Below, in pieces: positions 33,814 through 42,943 of a DNA stretch of 64,000 nt (the first letter of the stretch is position 1; each line of letters begins with the position of its first letter). The notes under the pieces were generated by a model. It worked only from the letters and a program-made list of their open reading frames with translations, was not told the DNA's origin and searched no databases. The position numbers and the translations under genes are program-made. The DNA comes from Taibaiella sp965229095 (GTDB lineage: Bacteria > Bacteroidota > Bacteroidia > Chitinophagales > Chitinophagaceae): NCBI GenBank assembly GCA_965229095.1, contig OZ245855.1, positions 5,146,001 to 5,210,000 of the forward strand, read 5' to 3'.

Positions 33814-34320
33814 ATGATGAAACTATTCTTTATTATTCTATTAAGTCCGCTACCCCTGTTGACATCGGCGCAAAGCCTGGGACCTGCCGCTTTAAATGCA
33901 ACCGGCAAAAGCGCCACCCTAAGCGGTAATACCTATGAATATGCTATAGGTGGCTTGGTGGGCAATGCATATACCTCTGCCAACCTGGTTGTAACGCCGG
34001 GCGTATTGCAGCCGGTGCAACCTGCAACGGGTATCGGCACTCCGGAAATTACCGGCTCCGATCTCACCGTATTCCCTAATCCTGCAGCGTATACCTTATA
34101 CCTACAACCTCATTTTGGAAAGAAGGGGACGCTCGAATATGTGATTACCGATGTACTGGGCCGGACTATAGCCACCCAAAAAATAGCCCTGGAAAAAGGC
34201 AATGAAAAACAGGAGATCGATATGTCGCCTTATACCATGGGACAGTACAACCTGACGGTACACTGGCTGCAAGCGGGCAAAACCTATAGGAGCACCTATA
34301 AAGTGCAAAAAATCAATTAA
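33814..34320 (+). CDS. Small secreted protein with type A T9SS sorting domain
   Basis: A 168-residue protein: signal peptide (MMKLFFIILLSPLPLLTSA, cleavage before QS), about 60 residues of small polar repeats, then a type A sorting domain from about residue 82 (LTVFPNPAAYTLYLQ ... YVITDVLGRTI ... DMSPYTMGQYNLTV). The domain directs export through the T9SS and is usually removed. The mature part is very short, so the product may serve as a partner of the next protein, 33 bases downstream in the same operon. Confidence 0.82.
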   Translation: MMKLFFIILLSPLPLLTSAQSLGPAALNATGKSATLSGNTYEYAIGGLVGNAYTSANLVVTPGVLQPVQPATGIGTPEITGSDLTVFPNPAAYTLYLQPHFGKKGTLEYVITDVLGRTIATQKIALEKGNEKQEIDMSPYTMGQYNLTVHWLQAGKTYRSTYKVQKIN

Positions 34321-34353
34321 AGAAAACCACTATCACAATACAAAAACCAATTT

Positions 34354-36615
34354 ATGAAAAAGCTGAGTTTTATTATACTGTTCGCCTTTTCCTGCCTAAT
34401 GGCACAAGCGCAATCGCCGGCGAAATTCAACTACCAGGGTATAGCCCGCTCGGGTACAGGCGTGCCGCTTGCAGCGCAAGCTATTTCGATGCGTATTTCG
34501 ATAATAGATACTGCCACAAGTACCATCGTGTACAGCGAAACACAAAGTACCACCACCAATGCCTATGGCCTGTACAATGTAGTGATAGGCGCCGGTACTG
34601 TTGAAACCGGTACTATTGAAGGCATCGACTGGGCAGGTGGTGAAAAATACATCAGGGTACAATTGGATCCTGCCGGCGGAACCGCTTATGTCGATTTAGG
34701 CACCAGTCAGTTGCTGAGCGTGCCTTATGCTATGTATGCGACCAGCGGTACTCCCGGTCCTGTAGGCCCCGAAGGTCCTGCAGGTGTTGCCGGCCCTGTT
34801 GGTCCTGTAGGCCCGGCCGGTGCAACGGGTCCTCAAGGTCCTGCCGGTCCTGTAGGTCTTACTGGTGCTACCGGTGCTGCAGGCCCTCAGGGTCCGATCG
34901 GTCTTACCGGTGCTACCGGTCCCCAGGGTGTTGCCGGCCCCGTTGGTCCTACCGGCGCTACGGGTGCTGTGGGCCCTCAAGGTCCCATTGGTCTTACCGG
35001 TGCAACCGGTCCCCAGGGGCCTGCCGGTCCTGTGGGTGCTACTGGAGCAGTAGGTCCAGTAGGCCCTGCCGGTGCTACTGGTGCTGCTGGTCCGCAAGGT
35101 CCTGTAGGTCCTGCCGGTGCTGCCAATATCAGCGGAGCCACCAATACCCTGATCAAGTTTACCGGCGCTACTACCGGTGGCAATTCGCAGCTTACCGATG
35201 ATGGTACCAGTGTGGGCGTGAGTACCGGTGCTTTAAGCCCTAATATTAAATTCCAGGTAAACGCCGGTTCTATCGGCAATGCGATAAGAAGTACGCTTGT
35301 GGGTACGCCCGCTACCAGTATTGCGACCGCAGGCTCCGTTTATGGCGAGTCTACTACCGGTATCGGTGTAATTGGTGTGAGCGGCACGCAGAATGGTGTT
35401 TATGGTTTATCTACGGGGACCCTTGGCGGTACTGTGGGCGTGTCTACCGGTACGGGTAATGGTATCTGGGGTGTGGCCACAGGCGCCGGTGTAGCCGGCT
35501 TCTTCGATGGCGGTGTTACCGGCCGTGGTATTATCGTATCTACGGGATCTTCGGGTTTTGGTACGAGTACGCCTACCGGAAGGCTGTATGTAACACAACC
35601 TGCTACGCCGGTACCTGCGATAGATACTTTTTCTGCTATTACAGGTTATTCTTACACCGCACAAGGTTGTTTGAAAGCCGGTGTATTTGGCAATTACAAT
35701 GTCAATAATTATGGTGTAGGTGTGCAGGGTACAGGCTACAATGGCGTTAACAACACCGATGCCAATACTATTTTTGGCGTAGGTAACCAGGATCTGGGTG
35801 TATATGGTTCGGCCAATACAGCAGGTGTAATGGGCGCTTCTGTAGGCGGTATAGGCGTGGTAGGCTATAATAAGAATGCTTCTTTTGCGGCTACTACCGG
35901 TATCGGTAATACTTATGGCGTATACGGCAATGCCCAGACGGTGGGTGGCGCTACCGTACCTAACGTTCGCTATGGCGTTTATGGTTTTGCTTCCGGAGCT
36001 ACCACCAATTATGCCGGTTACTTTTCGGGCAATGTACAGATCACCGGCTCTATAGCCAAAGGAAGCGGTACTTTCAAGATCGATCACCCCAATGATCCGG
36101 AAAACAAATACCTCTACCATAGCTTTGTGGAAAGTCCCGATATGATGAATATCTATAACGGCAATATTACTACCGATGCCAATGGTTATGCCACCGTAAA
36201 ATTGCCGAGCTATTTCGATGCCCTTAACAAAGATTACCGCTACCAGCTTACTGTTATCGGAACTTTTGCGCAAGCCATCGTATCGCAGGAAGTAAGCAAC
36301 GGCCAGTTTGTGGTGCAAACCAACCAGCCGAATGTAAAAGTAAGCTGGCAGGTAACCGGCATCCGCCAGGATAAATATGCCAATGCACACCGCGTTGTTC
36401 CTGAAGTGGAAAAAGAGCCTGAGTTTAAAGGCCGCTATCTGCATGCAGCAGAGTGGGGACAACCGGAAAGCAAGAGCATAGATGCCCTTACCCGTCCGAA
36501 GGAAAAGCAAGAAGCAGCAATGAAGCAGCAAGATAAGATAGCTACACCTCCGGCATCGGCCGATAAGAAACAAGGCGTGGCCGGAGCAGAGCTCAAAACC
36601 GTTTCCAGGAAATAA
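34354..36615 (+). CDS. Secreted collagen-like protein
   Basis: A 753-residue exported protein. Signal peptide (MKKLSFIILFAFSCLMAQA). Residues about 20-130 are a conserved N-terminal beta domain (FNYQGIARSGTGVPLA ... YVDLGTSQLLSVPYAMYA). Residues 132-257 are 42 uninterrupted Gly-X-Y triplets, rich in GPQ, GPA, GAT and GPV, which should form a collagen triple helix. A Gly/Val/Thr-rich repeat region (about 300-560) follows, and a C-terminal domain with NKYLYHSFVESPDMMNIYNG, often found at the end of such Bacteroidota proteins. No clear sorting domain; the last about 30 residues are charged. Probably a trimeric surface fibre. Confidence 0.85.
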   Translation: MKKLSFIILFAFSCLMAQAQSPAKFNYQGIARSGTGVPLAAQAISMRISIIDTATSTIVYSETQSTTTNAYGLYNVVIGAGTVETGTIEGIDWAGGEKYIRVQLDPAGGTAYVDLGTSQLLSVPYAMYATSGTPGPVGPEGPAGVAGPVGPVGPAGATGPQGPAGPVGLTGATGAAGPQGPIGLTGATGPQGVAGPVGPTGATGAVGPQGPIGLTGATGPQGPAGPVGATGAVGPVGPAGATGAAGPQGPVGPAGAANISGATNTLIKFTGATTGGNSQLTDDGTSVGVSTGALSPNIKFQVNAGSIGNAIRSTLVGTPATSIATAGSVYGESTTGIGVIGVSGTQNGVYGLSTGTLGGTVGVSTGTGNGIWGVATGAGVAGFFDGGVTGRGIIVSTGSSGFGTSTPTGRLYVTQPATPVPAIDTFSAITGYSYTAQGCLKAGVFGNYNVNNYGVGVQGTGYNGVNNTDANTIFGVGNQDLGVYGSANTAGVMGASVGGIGVVGYNKNASFAATTGIGNTYGVYGNAQTVGGATVPNVRYGVYGFASGATTNYAGYFSGNVQITGSIAKGSGTFKIDHPNDPENKYLYHSFVESPDMMNIYNGNITTDANGYATVKLPSYFDALNKDYRYQLTVIGTFAQAIVSQEVSNGQFVVQTNQPNVKVSWQVTGIRQDKYANAHRVVPEVEKEPEFKGRYLHAAEWGQPESKSIDALTRPKEKQEAAMKQQDKIATPPASADKKQGVAGAELKTVSRK

Positions 36616-36660
36616 ATACTGCTCATCCCCCGGTTTATTTTGCCGGGAATAAATTACCAT

Positions 36661-36687
36661 AAAGGGCGCTCGTTCAGAGCGCCCTTT
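36661..36687. terminator. Bidirectional terminator
   Basis: 10-bp perfect stem AAAGGGCGCT / AGCGCCCTTT with 7-base loop between convergent genes. Confidence 0.78.
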
Positions 36688-36717
36688 AGCGTGGTATATT
36701 ATAAAGAGGTATACTTG

Positions 36718-38124
36718 TTAATTCCTGGTCAAAGGCAAAGTCAGCATGGTGCGATCGAAATATACCCTCAGGTAATACATGCCCTTGGGTACCTGGCTCA
36801 TGTCTAGGCTTATGTTATAGGCGTTTTTTGCCAGGAGGGGCAGCTTACTTATTTTACGCCCCAGCATATCATAAAGCTCGTAATGCTGGATGGTCTCTGT
36901 TGTCTGAACAGTACATTCACTTCCCGTTACGGGATTGGGATAGAGGTAAGTTCCGCCCTGGCTATTACGGACAACTACTATGGAAGAATAGCTCCTGCTG
37001 CCGTCCGCGTCTTCCTGGGCCAACCGGTAAAAAGAAATGTTTTGAAGCGGTGTTTCGTCCCAGAATTGATACTCCTTTCTATCGTTGCTTTGCTGGCTTC
37101 CCGGCAGCATACCTATGGTGTGCCAATGCTTCTGGTCGGCGCTGCGCTCGATCAGGAAACGGGCATTGTTGTGTTCGGAGGCTGTAGCCCATTGCAGGTA
37201 TACTTTTTTCCCCGATAACGCACCGGTAAAATACAGTAATTGCACCGGCAATACCTGGGAACAAAGCACATTGGCGCCCAGCTGGTTGTATTGGAAAAAG
37301 CCGGCCCTGATGTTATTGATCAATAAATTGTTGTTGGCAGTATTGGCGGCTCCCGGCGTTTCGTTAGCGGAAGCGCCGCTCAGGAAATTGTTGCTGAAAT
37401 AATAGCTTCCGCAATCGAAATAGGTAACCACATTGGTCGCTATACCGGTATAGCCATTGAACGAAGGCAAGCCTACTTCGCTGAAAGTAGAAAAGGTAGT
37501 AAAGCTATTGGCGATAGTAGGTGTACTGAAGCCAAAACCATGATAGAAAGTGCCATCCGGCTTACGTACTTGTATGGCATCGCCGTTATTGGCCAGGCCT
37601 ATTTGCCCTACCCAGTTGGCTGGAAGGGGAGGTATCGTACTTGATGTATAAACATAAGATGTGGAAGTATTGCTGGGGGTACCGCTGCAGGCCCTGAGCA
37701 GAGTGCTGGTTCCAGGGATATAATAGGTAAATCCCCCGTCTTCGATATGGGCAATGTCCTGGCTGCTGCCGTCGAACTGCCTGAAGGTCCATGCAGGATT
37801 CGGATCGTTTGCGTTATAGATCACGATCAATGCACCTATAGGGACGGCGGCAAAAGTATCGTTGGGGGCCAACCGGAAATGACCTGTGGCAATACCCGGC
37901 GCAGAGTTGTCGGCCAGTTGGAAATCGCCGTTGTTATCGTCGATGATCCAGTCGCGCAAGTCGACCGTACTGGTAGCCTGGGTGGCGCTGCCAACTACGA
38001 GCAATTCGATAAACTCCTGTGCTCCGGCAGGACCCTGGGAAATTTCATTGACAATAATACCCTGTGCATAAGGATGGAGCGTGAAAAGGCAGGCGGTGCC
38101 CGCAAGGAGTAGCATTCTTTTCAT
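36718..38124 (-). CDS. Secreted protein with LTD-like N-terminus and type A T9SS sorting domain
   Basis: A 468-residue exported protein. Signal peptide ends near HPYAQ. Residues about 22-130 (IIVNEISQGPAGAQEFIELLVV ... LRDWIIDDNNGD) match the lamin-tail-like domain common in secreted Bacteroidota proteins. Residues about 295-370 look like an Ig-like strand region (LQWATASEHNNARFLIERS). The last about 75 residues are a type A sorting domain (TYLYPNPVTG ... HYELYDMLGRKI ... PKGMYYLRVYF). Substrate or partner unknown. Confidence 0.83.
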   Translation of the reverse strand: MKRMLLLAGTACLFTLHPYAQGIIVNEISQGPAGAQEFIELLVVGSATQATSTVDLRDWIIDDNNGDFQLADNSAPGIATGHFRLAPNDTFAAVPIGALIVIYNANDPNPAWTFRQFDGSSQDIAHIEDGGFTYYIPGTSTLLRACSGTPSNTSTSYVYTSSTIPPLPANWVGQIGLANNGDAIQVRKPDGTFYHGFGFSTPTIANSFTTFSTFSEVGLPSFNGYTGIATNVVTYFDCGSYYFSNNFLSGASANETPGAANTANNNLLINNIRAGFFQYNQLGANVLCSQVLPVQLLYFTGALSGKKVYLQWATASEHNNARFLIERSADQKHWHTIGMLPGSQQSNDRKEYQFWDETPLQNISFYRLAQEDADGSRSYSSIVVVRNSQGGTYLYPNPVTGSECTVQTTETIQHYELYDMLGRKISKLPLLAKNAYNISLDMSQVPKGMYYLRVYFDRTMLTLPLTRN

Positions 38125-38465
38125 ATAGTTTGGTTTGGATTGGTTATGGTTATTACAATTAATTTCCTTTTTGGCTCATTGGCATAAAGGCCCCAAAAGG
38201 CAACCGGTTACCTTTAAAACAATTATTGCCTGGGGATTTTTTTTGCCATATAGTGCAAGTGTTTGATTATTATTGATTTGTAGGAATTTAAATAAGATGA
38301 GTAGGCAGGGCTGGCAAATGCAAAAGTTTGCTTAAAAAAATAGGGATGTTACCTTACCCCGGTAACGTCGTGCGGAATAAATGATAGAAAATCACCTTGT
38401 AAGGGATCGGTAAACCAATATGTTTTGTGTGTATATTCCAGTTTTTGTTTTACAGTTATTTATAT
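38125..38465. other. AT-rich divergent gene-free region
   Basis: About 340 bases between divergent genes with no credible coding frame. No clear minus-strand TAnnTTTG box for the gene at 38124 was found. Confidence 0.5.
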
Positions 38466-38495
38466 TGTGTAAATAATGTAATTATATTAGTTTTG
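38465..38495 (+). promoter_or_regulatory. Promoter of the SRPBCC gene
   Basis: TTG (38465-38467), 20-base spacing and TAGTTTTG (38488-38495); ATG at 38523. A complete Bacteroidota-type promoter. Confidence 0.6.
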
Positions 38496-38522
38496 CCTCA
38501 CTAACCAAAAACATACACACTT

Positions 38523-39065
38523 ATGCGTATTCTTAAACGAATTATTTTCCTGATCATAAGCTTGGTTATCATTGCCCTTATAGCTGCTTTGTTCGTCAAA
38601 AAGGACTATGCCGTAGAGCGGGAGATAACCATCAACAAACCGAAGCAAGTGGTATTTGACTATGTCAAAATGCTAAAGAACCAGGACAACTATACAGTAT
38701 GGGCTGCTAAAGATCCTAACATGAAAAGGACCTACACCGGAACAGATGGCACGCCTGGTTTTATTGCCGCCTGGGAAAGCCAGAATAAGGAAGTAGGTAC
38801 AGGTGAGCAGGAGATACTGAAAGTAACCGAAGGGGAGCGCATCGACTCCCGGCTGCGATTCAAAAAGCCTTTTAAATCGGAAAGCGATGCTTACCTGGTC
38901 ACCGAAGCTGTAGGCGACAATCAGACGAAAGTGAAATGGGGATTTAAAGGAACTTATTCTTATCCCTGGAACCTGATGGGGCTGGTGATGAATATGGATG
39001 AAAAGGTAGGCGGCGATTTTGCGACAGGGCTCAGCAATCTTAAAACAATATTGGAGAAGCAATAA
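38523..39065 (+). CDS. SRPBCC-fold protein with N-terminal membrane anchor
   Basis: A 180-residue protein: one N-terminal hydrophobic helix (residues about 6-25), then a START/SRPBCC ligand-binding fold (VEREITINKPKQVVFDYVKMLKNQDNYTVWAAKDPNM ... VTEGERIDSRLRFKKPF ... KVKWGFKGTYSYPWNLMGLVMN). The fold holds hydrophobic ligands in a deep pocket; the ligand is not known. Own promoter and own terminator. Confidence 0.82.
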   Translation: MRILKRIIFLIISLVIIALIAALFVKKDYAVEREITINKPKQVVFDYVKMLKNQDNYTVWAAKDPNMKRTYTGTDGTPGFIAAWESQNKEVGTGEQEILKVTEGERIDSRLRFKKPFKSESDAYLVTEAVGDNQTKVKWGFKGTYSYPWNLMGLVMNMDEKVGGDFATGLSNLKTILEKQ

Positions 39066-39097
39066 GCAAAAGATCCCGGGCATCATCGGGTATTATG

Positions 39098-39133
39098 CGC
39101 CAGGTACCGGTTACAAGCGGTACCTGGCGTTTT
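39098..39133 (+). terminator. Terminator after the SRPBCC gene
   Basis: 12-bp perfect stem CGCCAGGTACCG / CGGTACCTGGCG with 8-base loop and TTTT. Confidence 0.82.
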
Positions 39134-39171
39134 GCTTGCACTACAAAGGTGTGTAAGCAACCACTAATTAA

Positions 39172-39203
39172 TTTGTAATCCTTTTCTATTCCTTTTATTT
39201 TTG
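39172..39203 (+). promoter_or_regulatory. Promoter of the TetR-type gene
   Basis: TTTG (39172-39175), 20-base spacing and TATTTTTG (39196-39203). Near-ideal Bacteroidota promoter, 63 bases before the ATG. Confidence 0.62.
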
Positions 39204-39266
39204 TGACCGCGTACAGCGATTTGCCTTATCCCTTCATCTAACCTTAACAGAGATTCTTTATTGCCC

Positions 39267-39806
39267 ATGAACAGAAAACAGAGTATTGCGGATAGTGCCC
39301 TGACCTTATTTGCCGGCAGGGGGTATGAAAATACTTCCACGCAATTGATCGCAAAAGAGGCAGGGGTATCGGAAGCACTTATTTTCAAACATTTCGGCAA
39401 CAAGGAAAAGCTACTGGCCTTCGTGATCAAAGAAGGGTATAAACGGATCGTAGAGCATAACCGCGGCACGTTCCAGGATAAAAAGCCCCTGGATTTTATT
39501 TATACGGTAATAGAACTACCCTACAAATTGGTGTGGGAAGAGCCTAAGTTCTGGGAATTGCAATACCGCCTGCTCGACCAGGAAATATCGATGAAGCAGC
39601 ACGAACGCTTTATGCAACCCTTGCATGCCATGCTGGTAAAGGCTTTTAAAGAGCTTGGCTACGAACATCCCGATAAGGAAACGGAGCTGATGCTGGTTTT
39701 TGTAGAAGCTTTCTGGAAATACCTGATCGCGCACCGCGATGAGAACAAGGCCCAGTTCCTGGAATTGCAGCGTTTCTTCAAAACCAAATATGCCAACCAT
39801 AAATAG
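39267..39806 (+). CDS. TetR/AcrR-family regulator
   Basis: A 179-residue one-component regulator. The N-terminal HTH (RKQSIADSALTLFAGRGYENTSTQLIAKEAGVSEALIFKHFGNKEKLL) is typical TetR. The C-terminal helical domain would bind an unknown small molecule. ATG 39267 is preferred over an upstream TTG at 39261. It lies 47 bases before adenine deaminase, on the same strand, and may be co-transcribed with it; no sign that it regulates it. Confidence 0.9.
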   Translation: MNRKQSIADSALTLFAGRGYENTSTQLIAKEAGVSEALIFKHFGNKEKLLAFVIKEGYKRIVEHNRGTFQDKKPLDFIYTVIELPYKLVWEEPKFWELQYRLLDQEISMKQHERFMQPLHAMLVKAFKELGYEHPDKETELMLVFVEAFWKYLIAHRDENKAQFLELQRFFKTKYANHK

Positions 39807-39853
39807 TGCGCACCGCTATTCACTCTTTGTTCCCCAATCATAAATCTATTTGA

Positions 39854-41506
39854 ATGAGCCAGACCATCATAAGTGGGAAGTATGTCGATATCCTGAACCG
39901 GGTTATCTTCCCGGCAACAGTTACTATTGAAGCCGGTCGCATCAAGCAGGTACAAAGACAGGATGAGGCCCCGGCGCAATACCTGTTGCCTGGTTTCGTA
40001 GATGCGCATATTCATATCGAAAGCTCGATGCTGGTACCTGCGGAATTTGCAAAGATTGCGGTCGTGCATGGTACAGTGGCTACAGTAAGCGATCCGCACG
40101 AGATAGCCAATGTGTGCGGTGTGGCCGGTGTGGATTATATGATCGCTAATGCAGCCCAATCGCCATTGAAATTCAATTTCGGTGCACCCAGTTGTGTGCC
40201 GGCTACAGCATTTGAAACGGCAGGAGCCATTATCGATGCCAAAGCTATTGCCGGTCTGTTGCAGCGCGATGAGATCCGCTACCTGGCCGAAATGATGAAC
40301 TTTCCCGGTGTATTGCACCAGGACGAAGAAGTGATGGCCAAGATCGCTGCGGCAAAAGCAGTCAACAAGCCCATCGACGGACATGCTCCCGGTTTGCGGG
40401 GCGAAGAAGCCCGGCAATATGCAGCAGCAGGCATGAGCACCGATCACGAATGTGTAAGCCTGGACGAGGCCCTGGATAAGATCGAAGCGGGTATGTATAT
40501 CCTCATCAGGGAAGGCAGCGCTGCCCGGAATTATGAAGCATTGGCGCCTTTGTTGCGCAGCCATCCGCAAAAGGTAATGTTCTGCAGCGACGACAAACAC
40601 CCGGACGAGCTGTTGAAAGGACATATCGGCCAGTTGGTGGCAAGGGCCGTGGCGGAAGGGTATGATGTTTTTGATGTGCTGTATGCTGCTTGTATATTGC
40701 CTGTGCAACATTATCAACTGCAAACAGGCTTGCTCAGGGAAGGTGATCCGGCCGACTTTATCCTTGTAGATAACCTGGAGCAGTTCCGCGTTTTGCAGAC
40801 CTATATCGACGGTAACCTGGTTGCCGACCGGGGCCGTAGCCTGATCACTACAAGTGTCGTGCCGCCGATCAATAACTTTGCTACCGGCCTTAAAACCCCG
40901 GAAGATTTCAGGTTCGCCAGCCCCGATCCGGAAGCAGCGCAGGTGCGTTGCCGGGTAATAGAAGCGTTGGACGGGCAACTGATTACCAGGGCTTCGGAAG
41001 CTATGCTGCCTGTAAATCATGGTGAGGTAACAACCGACATAACGCAGGATGTTTTAAAGATAGGCGTGGTGAACCGTTACCACGAAGCGCCGGTAGTCCA
41101 GGGCTTTATCCGCAACTTCGGCCTGAAGCAAGGCGCCCTGGCCTCCAGTGTAGCCCACGATAGCCATAATATCGTGTTTGTAGGTGTGGACGACGACAGT
41201 ATATGCCGGGCTGTGAACGAGGTGATCCGTCACCAGGGCGGTATCAGCCTCGACAATGGTAACCATACGGAAGTAATGCCCTTGCCCATTGCCGGCCTTA
41301 TGTCGGATAAAGATGCCATAACTGCTGCGGCCCAATACGAGACCTTAAGCTTTGCCGCCCGTAAGCTGGGTAGCCCGCTGGCTGCTCCTTTTATGACCCT
41401 TTCTTTTATGGCCCTGCCTGTGATCCCTTTCCTGAAAATGACCGACCAGGGCTTGTTTGATGTAGGTACATTCATGTTTGCCGATGTGTTATTTGATGGC
41501 AAATAA
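39854..41506 (+). CDS. ade: Adenine deaminase
   Basis: A 550-residue amidohydrolase that converts adenine to hypoxanthine in purine salvage. The metal-binding motif is VDAHIHIESSML (D50, H52, H54), followed by VSDPHEIANVCG, IDGHAPGL, STDHECVS and FCSDDKHPDELL, all typical of bacterial Ade. The C-terminal domain (VGVDDDSICRAVNEVIRHQGG) is the usual adenine deaminase extension. Length is near the family norm. Confidence 0.93.
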   Translation: MSQTIISGKYVDILNRVIFPATVTIEAGRIKQVQRQDEAPAQYLLPGFVDAHIHIESSMLVPAEFAKIAVVHGTVATVSDPHEIANVCGVAGVDYMIANAAQSPLKFNFGAPSCVPATAFETAGAIIDAKAIAGLLQRDEIRYLAEMMNFPGVLHQDEEVMAKIAAAKAVNKPIDGHAPGLRGEEARQYAAAGMSTDHECVSLDEALDKIEAGMYILIREGSAARNYEALAPLLRSHPQKVMFCSDDKHPDELLKGHIGQLVARAVAEGYDVFDVLYAACILPVQHYQLQTGLLREGDPADFILVDNLEQFRVLQTYIDGNLVADRGRSLITTSVVPPINNFATGLKTPEDFRFASPDPEAAQVRCRVIEALDGQLITRASEAMLPVNHGEVTTDITQDVLKIGVVNRYHEAPVVQGFIRNFGLKQGALASSVAHDSHNIVFVGVDDDSICRAVNEVIRHQGGISLDNGNHTEVMPLPIAGLMSDKDAITAAAQYETLSFAARKLGSPLAAPFMTLSFMALPVIPFLKMTDQGLFDVGTFMFADVLFDGK

Positions 41507-41540
41507 GGGGGCTGGATATAGGTTGCTGGTAAATATTCTT

Positions 41541-41548
41541 TATTTTTG
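41541..41548 (+). promoter_or_regulatory. -7 box TATTTTTG before the TonB-C array
   Basis: Perfect TAnnTTTG, 27 bases before the ATG at 41575; an upstream TTG at 41523 is too close for ideal spacing. Confidence 0.45.
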
Positions 41549-41574
41549 TTTTGTATTTAACCAGCAGACGGTTT

Positions 41575-41991
41575 ATGAAGTACCTGATTACGATTGTGTT
41601 GTTGGCATTTTTGTCGCAGGGTAGCTATGCACAGGCCGACAAGAGTAAGACTGATTTTGCCCTTTCCGAAAAAGAAAAACCCAAATATCCGGGAGGCGAC
41701 CCAGAATTAAAGAAATACCTATCCCTAAACCTGCGTTATCCTACCCTGGCATTGGAGGAAAAAATTGAAGGTGAGGTATTGATCAGCTTTATCATCAATA
41801 TGGAAGGAAGCATTGTAGATATTAAAATAATAAAAGGAATAGGCTATGGCTGCGACGAAGAGGCTATGAGGGTGGTAAAAGGTATGCCCCGGTGGCGACC
41901 TGCCCGTATCAAAGGACGAAATATAGAAGTGGCCTACAAGCTTCCTGTCGTTTTTGAATTGCCGCTGTCTGCTGACCAGCCGCATCGTTAA
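41575..41991 (+). CDS. Exported TonB C-terminal-domain protein 1
   Basis: A 138-residue protein: signal peptide (MKYLITIVLLAFLSQGSYA, cleavage before QA), short linker, then a TonB_C domain (PKYPGGDPELKKYL ... LRYPTLALEEKIEGEVLISFIINMEGSIVDIKIIKGIGYGCDEEAMRVVKGMPRWRPA). Unlike classical TonB it has no membrane anchor or proline-rich spacer, so it should be free in the periplasm. First of four tandem paralogues; the next starts 7 bases after this stop. The ATG at 41575 fits the signal peptide. Confidence 0.85.
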   Translation: MKYLITIVLLAFLSQGSYAQADKSKTDFALSEKEKPKYPGGDPELKKYLSLNLRYPTLALEEKIEGEVLISFIINMEGSIVDIKIIKGIGYGCDEEAMRVVKGMPRWRPARIKGRNIEVAYKLPVVFELPLSADQPHR

Positions 41992-41998
41992 TGTGTTT

Positions 41999-42400
41999 AT
42001 GAGAAAATATATTATCTGCCTGTTGTTCCTGCTCTTTGGTGCAGGAATTTCTTTTGCCCAGGAAGCAACTATCAAGATTCCCAGGCAGATTTTTACCACG
42101 GTAGAACAAGCGCCTGAGTTCCCCGGCGGCAACGATGCTTTAAAACAATACCTGGCCAAAAAGATCCGTTATCCCAAAAGCGCTTACCAGAAAGATATTG
42201 AAGGCAAAGTGGTCGTGCGGTTTATCGTAGAGCCCGATGGCAGCATCAGCGATCCCGAGATCATCAATAGCCTCGATCCCGATTGCGATAAAGAAACATT
42301 AAGGGTGATCGGTAAAATGCCGAGATGGCATCCCGGCAGGCAGAACGGTGCTTTCGTGGCCGCATATTATGTATTGCCAGTGAGCTTTCGTTTACACTAG
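41999..42400 (+). CDS. Exported TonB C-terminal-domain protein 2
   Basis: A 133-residue paralogue: signal peptide (MRKYIICLLFLLFGAGISFA), then EQAPEFPGGNDALKQYLAKKIRYPKSAYQKDIEGKVVVRFIV...MPRWHPGRQNGA, the TonB_C fold with the PEFPGG entry motif. The start at 41999 lies 7 bases after the previous stop. Role may be in peptide or protein binding in the periplasm rather than energy transfer; unproven. Confidence 0.85.
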   Translation: MRKYIICLLFLLFGAGISFAQEATIKIPRQIFTTVEQAPEFPGGNDALKQYLAKKIRYPKSAYQKDIEGKVVVRFIVEPDGSISDPEIINSLDPDCDKETLRVIGKMPRWHPGRQNGAFVAAYYVLPVSFRLH

Positions 42401-42420
42401 CACACTATAAAAGAACAGGT

Positions 42421-42813
42421 ATGTATAAACACTTTTTAGGTCTTGTGCTGGTTATGATGTTGCCGTTATGCAGCATAGCGCAACAAAAAGATTCTTTGTA
42501 TTATACTGCTGTAGATAAAGCTCCTGAGTTTCCGGGAGGTATGGACGGATTGTTGGGGTATCTGAGAACGATAAAAACATACCGTGAGGACCTCGATGAA
42601 GGTTTGACCGGAAGAATGGTGGCCACTTTTATTATTACGGAGAAAGGAAAGATCAGGGATGTAAAGCTGGTACGGGCCTTTGGCTCCAGGATGGAAAAAG
42701 ACTTTGTACGATTGATTAAGGCAATGCCCGATTGGAAGCCGGCCATGCTCCGGGGAAGAGCGGTGCCTTATAAATACACGGTGCCCTTACAGGTTTGTTT
42801 CCGTGGTGAGTAG
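42421..42813 (+). CDS. Exported TonB C-terminal-domain protein 3 (diverged)
   Basis: A 130-residue paralogue with signal peptide (MYKHFLGLVLVMMLPLCSIA, cleavage before QQ). The PEFPGG motif and KIRDVKLVRAFGSRMEKDFVRLIKAMPDWKPAMLRGR are kept. The middle segment usually reading RYPxxAxxxxIEGKV is altered to KTYREDLDEGLTGRM. It begins 20 bases after paralogue 2. More diverged than its neighbours. Confidence 0.8.
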   Translation: MYKHFLGLVLVMMLPLCSIAQQKDSLYYTAVDKAPEFPGGMDGLLGYLRTIKTYREDLDEGLTGRMVATFIITEKGKIRDVKLVRAFGSRMEKDFVRLIKAMPDWKPAMLRGRAVPYKYTVPLQVCFRGE

Positions 42814-42844
42814 TGTTGATGGCCGGATTACAGAAAACAAGCGA

Positions 42845-42852
42845 TACTTTTG
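42845..42852 (+). promoter_or_regulatory. -7 box TACTTTTG before TonB-C protein 4
   Basis: Perfect TAnnTTTG, about 90 bases before the ATG at 42944, suggesting that the fourth paralogue and the kinases behind it can be transcribed separately. Confidence 0.4.
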
Positions 42853-42943
42853 CATGCTGCCCCGGTGATGATGTATTGAGATGGACAGCACTGCAGCAAC
42901 GGGCACATTAATACGTTCCCGGCTTTATTATAAACAACAAAAA

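Noticed and set aside
34747..35124. Collagen repeats as a sign of a phage tail-fibre gene
   Set aside because: No other phage genes nearby, and the protein has a Bacteroidota signal peptide and typical envelope-protein end domains.
35407..36660. Minus-strand frame opposite the collagen-like gene
   Set aside because: Caused by Gly/Thr-rich codon repeats on the coding strand; product is low-complexity.
39659..41020. Minus-strand frame opposite adenine deaminase
   Set aside because: Antisense to a gene with full amidohydrolase motifs and overlapping the TetR gene as well.
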